From NCBI RefSeq assembly GCF_017591425.1, contig NW_024467121.1, positions 18,860,707 to 18,924,706 on the forward strand: a stretch of 64,000 nucleotides of DNA. Direction: 5' to 3'. Origin of the DNA: Ochotona curzoniae (Eukaryota > Chordata > Mammalia > Lagomorpha > Ochotonidae). Position numbers and translations under genes: made by a program. The notes below the pieces were generated by a model. That model was not told the origin of the DNA. It saw nothing but the letters and a program-made list of their open reading frames with translations, and did no database searches. The number at the start of each line of letters is the position of its first letter. The first letter of the stretch is position 1. Positions 59,790 to 64,000 of the stretch are shown here, piece after piece.

Positions 59790-60190
59790 TAAAATGATCT
59801 CACTCACCTTGGCGTCTCGCTCGGATTCATTGAACCCCAACATTGGTGCACAGTAGGTATGTTACAAGTGAACTAAGTAAGTGGATTTAGGAATCCAGCC
59901 ATCTTTCCTGGTGGGACACCTCAAGCTAATCTATCAGTAAAAAAAACTTTTAATCCACTTTTTATCATCCCTGCAGTAATCATTTGTCCAGATTCCTAGA
60001 GACTAAAGCAAATGAGACCAGATACTTCCAGAGCACTCAGAGTGGGGGGTTTTCCATTAAGGTGATGCAGGAGGCCTGTAGCTTCCTGATGGGATTCTCA
60101 GATGGTCTGTCCTTGAGTAGGGATTTTAGGACTCCTAACGAGTTAAACCTTCTCTTCCAAAGCTTGTTTCACAATAGACACCACTAACTC
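59790..60190 (-). pseudogene. Possible further retroviral relic, disrupted
   Basis: Upstream of the protease relic on the reverse strand, shifted frames give short dUTPase-like pieces (a TNDY segment near 59975, PPGK near 59910). Between them and the relic is a stretch with a GTGAGT donor-like site (59799-59810) and a primer-binding-site-like sequence (59822-59852). Assignment is weak and by eye. Confidence 0.3.
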
Positions 60191-62565
60191 CACTGGACCA
60201 GTCCTGGATTCTTTAGTGTCCATATGTGTTAGAACCTTCTAGAAGCACCAGCTCTGCCTGAGTCTCAAAACATCTTTTTATAAGCATTTGGTGAGAATGT
60301 CCTTGTCACTTTGAGAAGAACCAGCACGGGCTCCATAATAGCTACAGTGTGAGCTTGGACCCAGTGCTGAGCTGATGATGGTTGGCTGCCCCAGGGTCCT
60401 CATGAAGAGCCAGGGTTGTGTATCCTCTGCTTCCAGGAATGGTTCCCCAACCCTGAATTGGACTTATTTGCACTCAGTAGAGCCACTCCAGGGCTTTCTG
60501 ACAGGATTCACAGCCTCACTGCTCTCAATCATCTCAGGCAAGAGAGGGAGAGGGGAGGAAGATGAAGTGGCTGATGAGCAGCTAGACACTTTGATAATGA
60601 GCGAAGCGAGTGGACAGTTGTGCAACCCTGCAGGCAAATTTTGTACGAGATACTGGGGACTACGTGGGACTCTGCCATGCCTGTCACTTCCCCTCAGGGA
60701 CATTTCAGATTGTCCCCTCATCTCCCAGCTGCAGCTGCCCCTGTAATTCAGGTGGGGGAGAGCAGATGCATTCACTGTGCAGATAAGGAAACAGAGCAGG
60801 TGCCCATATGTGTGTTTGCAGCTGCATGGGTACACTTCCTTCTCACCTTCTCAGAGACCCACCCGCTTTTGCCTGCGTGACATTTTCTGAGTTTACACAC
60901 CTGAAAGTCACATCATGCATGTTGTAGACATCCTGGGGAATACTGTGTTCTGAATGTGGCTTCTCTTTGCCTCTACGGCAAATGCAAAAGATAGGATGTT
61001 GATAAATGAGCACCATGTGAATACACTCTTAGTTATGTTTTTAAGGCCCAGTTACAGGTACATGTATGCAAGGAGGTCTTAAATGTATTCATGGAAAGTG
61101 TGTCTTGTGATTGAAAACACCTGTGAATCTCAAAAGATTTTTTTTTCTTTGCACTACTATCTTTCATTCTATTTCTCCATGAACTGTTTGGAGTTGTCAT
61201 GTGCTTATCCACATGGAAAGTGTGTGTGGAGAAATAGACTCTCTTCCAACTATGAGGAGTTGATTCTGGAGCAAAGACTGAACAGTTGACATGGGGGAAA
61301 CTTATTTTTACTGTTTACTTTTTTGTACTTCACAATTTTTTTTTTTACCATATTAAAAGTTTCTTCAAAGGCTTCGTTTGTGCTTGTTTTTTGACGTTAA
61401 GGCTTAGATCTGTGATGACCCTTGATTTCCTCCAGCAGACTAGATTTTTCACTGCCAACCTGTAATCATCATTCTTTCGCCATCACCAATTATTCTTAAA
61501 GCAGAGAGGATCAGTTCCTAATGTGACAAAAAACGTTCATTTTGCTGATCCCGTCAGGGCCACAGCCTTCCTGGGTAAGGATGTGACCTGGAGGGGAGAG
61601 TGGCCAGACTGATGTGTAAACTCATACTCCAAATGGGAAGAGCCCTGATAGTTTCTCATCAGAACAGGTTCATTTTTAACATTAGGCCTTGTACTGAGCT
61701 CTTAATGACTTGAGTCTTTAATAATCTAGCTGAGTAATTTATGTGGACTCAAAATCAGCCATTTTCTTGGATCTGTGCTCAGATAGAGAAATCAGTATGC
61801 AATGTGTTTTCACAAAGTGCCTTTTAACACGATGCCTCCTGTGTGCTGCCTCAAGCATCATGTGCCAAAAATGTTTACATCTGTTCTCTCCTCCCTGGGT
61901 GTTCCATCTGCAGGAGATGAAAGGTGCTGATGAGACCTCAAACTGCTTTCGTACGTGCATGTGGCATCTTGGTGTGTTTATGAGCTCCTGATTTAGTCAT
62001 AATGTGAAATGGTTGATGAGTGCTGTGGATAACTCCTAAATCCTAACTCAATTATATCTTCATGATCAAATCACTGCACGGAACCCAAGACTTGTGAGTG
62101 TCCAGCTCAGGGGCGCCTGAACGGAAGGAAGTGGGCATTGTGCCAGGGCAGGAAGTACTGTGGACCATGGTGCCAGCAGGAGAGACACAGACAAAGCCAA
62201 GAGCACTTCTTGCCATGCTGGAGGGGAAATAAAAGCTCGTGTGGGAGTCCACTGCTGAGGGCCACAAAGTTTGGGATTTTCTTTCCCGTGGATGAACCAT
62301 TTGGCTGTAACAATCATGCATGTCCACCTTTGAGCCCGTGCTCTTCCCTCACCATGAGTTCTCAGGATCATCTCCACTCCCAAGCCCAAGAGCAGCATAT
62401 ATTATGTGTCAGTATCTGGGAGGGAGAGGAGGGACACGCTTGGAGAATGATCTTCTCTGAGTGTTTCTCAGATCCAGGTGTTGGAATTAGTTGGAAACAG
62501 ATCATCTCTGTACACAGGAAATGGACATGACAAGGAACAGCTGAGAATTAAGGGGAACACTATCA
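60191..62565. other. Unique intron sequence
   Basis: Forward and reverse frames of 123-130 codons (60375, 60464, 62138) have no recognisable domain. 60745-60800 weakly resembles MIR. T-runs lie at 61139-61147 and 61337-61346. Confidence 0.5.
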
Positions 62566-62902
62566 ATTAGAGGATCGTGGCCCAATGAATTAAGCCACTG
62601 CCTGTGACACCAGCATCTCATATGAATGGTGGTTCAAGTCCTTGGCTGTCTACTTTCCATCTGACTTTCTGCTAATGGCCTGGAAAAGTAGCAGATGATG
62701 GCCATACTACACACGAGACCCAGATAGAGTTGGGTTGGGCTGACCAAACCCTTGGTTGTGTTAGGCTGGACTGACCCAACCCTGGCCCCTGGCCATTGTG
62801 GCCATTTGGGGAGAGAGCCTCTGTATTTTGTTTTTCCTTCTTCCACTTCCTCCCTTTCCTTTATAATTCTGCCTTTTAAGTAAATAAAATCTCTTTTGCA
62901 GA
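62566..62902 (+). mobile_element. Old CSINE, sense strand
   Basis: GGATCGTGGCCCAATGAATT, GTGACACCAGCATCTCATAT, GGTTCAAGTCCTTGGCTGTC, and 3' end TCTGCCTTTTAAGTAAATAA. Confidence 0.87.
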
Positions 62903-63288
62903 GGAAAAAACAAAAAGGAAAATAAGTACCGATGGACTGTCAGGCTCTGATTCCTATGTATTTTCTTGTTCATGTTTTGTTTTGCCTGGTTAGGTCATTA
63001 CCATTGAGGCATGAATTCTTTTTGGCTTAATGTTTATACTTGTTCATAGGCCAAAAGTCCCTCTTGGCCACCAAGGCAATGAGTGGCTAATGCTTGTGCC
63101 CATGTGAGTCTGTAGGCGAAGTTCCATTGGATATGACTGACTCAGGCTTAGCACAGTAGTATATAGAAGCATATAGTATTGCTTTCTTCCAAATATACTA
63201 CTAATTTACATAGTGAAACGAGTAAATATGAGCACCTATTTGTTTCCTGAGAGATTTAAAGAATGACCAAGTGATATTTGGATTCTAT
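62903..63288. other. Unique intron sequence
   Basis: No feature recognised. Confidence 0.55.
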
Positions 63289-63289
63289 G

Positions 63290-63540
63290 TGTTTTCATTT
63301 ATTTAAAAGAGAGAGAGACAGAAACAGAGAGCTCTTCCATCTGCTAATTCACTCACTCCAAATGCCTGCAGTGGCTGAAGCCATGGGCCAGGACCTCATT
63401 CCAGTTTTCTTATGTCACTGGCGTGGACATGACTACTTAGGCCATTATTGTTACCTCGCTGGGTTTGCCTTGGTAGGAACCTGGACTCAGGAACGCGAGC
63501 TGGGAATTGTACTTAGTTGATCTGATATATGATGCAGGCA
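63290..63540 (-). mobile_element. Old CSINE, partial
   Basis: TTTTCATTTATTTAAAAGAG, CATCTGCTAATTCACTCACT and AGTTGATCTGATATATGATG. The head is degraded. Confidence 0.75.
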
Positions 63541-64000
63541 TCTGAATTTCATGTCCAACAGCTGTCTCTGAGGGCTGTTCAAGCTTCTGAGAAGGGAACT
63601 GTAGGCTCTTGTGACATGCGTGGAAGGCAGAGGCTGCAGTTCCACCCCCTTTGTCATCCTTGCTGCAACTTGGACTTCACTGGAAGAAGGGAGGTGATGA
63701 CCTCTGGTGGGGCCACCGTATGCATTGTGCTAAGTTTCCCTAGAAACCAGCTTTAATTCTCTCCCTCTCTCCAAGTCCTTCCTGTCAGGCAAAACTACAC
63801 CTCTACTAATTGGCTAAATGTATTCATTCACTAAATGAAGTGTGCTCTCGTTTTGATGGTCTGACAACCTGTTACACTGGGAGGTGGTGTTTCTCTCTGA
63901 CCCCTCATCCAAAATGATTAGTACATTTTCACAGAGAACTCAATTAGGAGCCACTACGAAGTGGTTTTTCATATGAAAGAGTAGGTTAAGGATTGTTTTA
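63541..64000. other. Unique intron sequence to the window end
   Basis: No feature recognised. Confidence 0.55.

Overview
The window is vertebrate nuclear DNA, most likely from a lagomorph and probably a pika (Ochotona). At least 35 tRNA-derived C-type SINEs (CSINE, a lagomorph family) lie on both strands. The youngest copies have a variant body unlike the CSINE2 type that dominates young rabbit insertions, and no rabbit-type CSINE2 copy was seen. The species call rests on recalled repeat consensus sequences, so lagomorph is firm and pika is likely but unproven.

Only one piece of a protein-coding gene is recognisable. It is a 75 bp exon at 44085-44159 on the + strand, encoding the kinase-domain stretch that runs [20 protein letters not shown] and on into LVMQL. 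This matches calcium/calmodulin-dependent protein kinase ID (CAMK1D) and differs from CAMK1 and CAMK1G at diagnostic residues. It is probably exon 3, so 1-44084 is the 3' part of a very large intron and 44160-64000 is the 5' part of the next. None of the longer open reading frames looks like a real gene, and most lie in repeats or in unique low-complexity intron.

Layout: 1-556 is the 3' end of an L1. 2.7-9.9 kb holds MIRs, reverse-strand L1 remnants and a SINE cluster. 9.9-23 kb is mostly unique intron with scattered old SINEs and a long (AC)n at 13.4 kb. 23.6-24.3 kb is a second L1 3' end. 25.7-28.4 kb is a SINE cluster with nested and tail-to-tail copies. 30042-30478 is a solo class II endogenous-retrovirus LTR with a 6 bp target duplication. 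30.8-37.9 kb is SINE-rich. 40.3-40.5 kb is a tiny 5'-truncated L1 with a 15 bp duplication. A MER5A-like DNA transposon fossil lies about 540 bp upstream of the exon. Downstream are a SINE nested head-to-head in another SINE (46.6-47.2 kb), long L1 remnants (47.2-49.1 and 52.9-53.5 kb), more SINEs (56.8-59.3 kb) and a decayed betaretrovirus-like dUTPase/protease fragment (59.4-59.8 kb).

There is no operon-like organisation, CRISPR array, RNA gene or new molecular system that I can support. The interest lies in mobile-element archaeology and in possible regulatory or RNA-structural effects of the insertions within CAMK1D introns.
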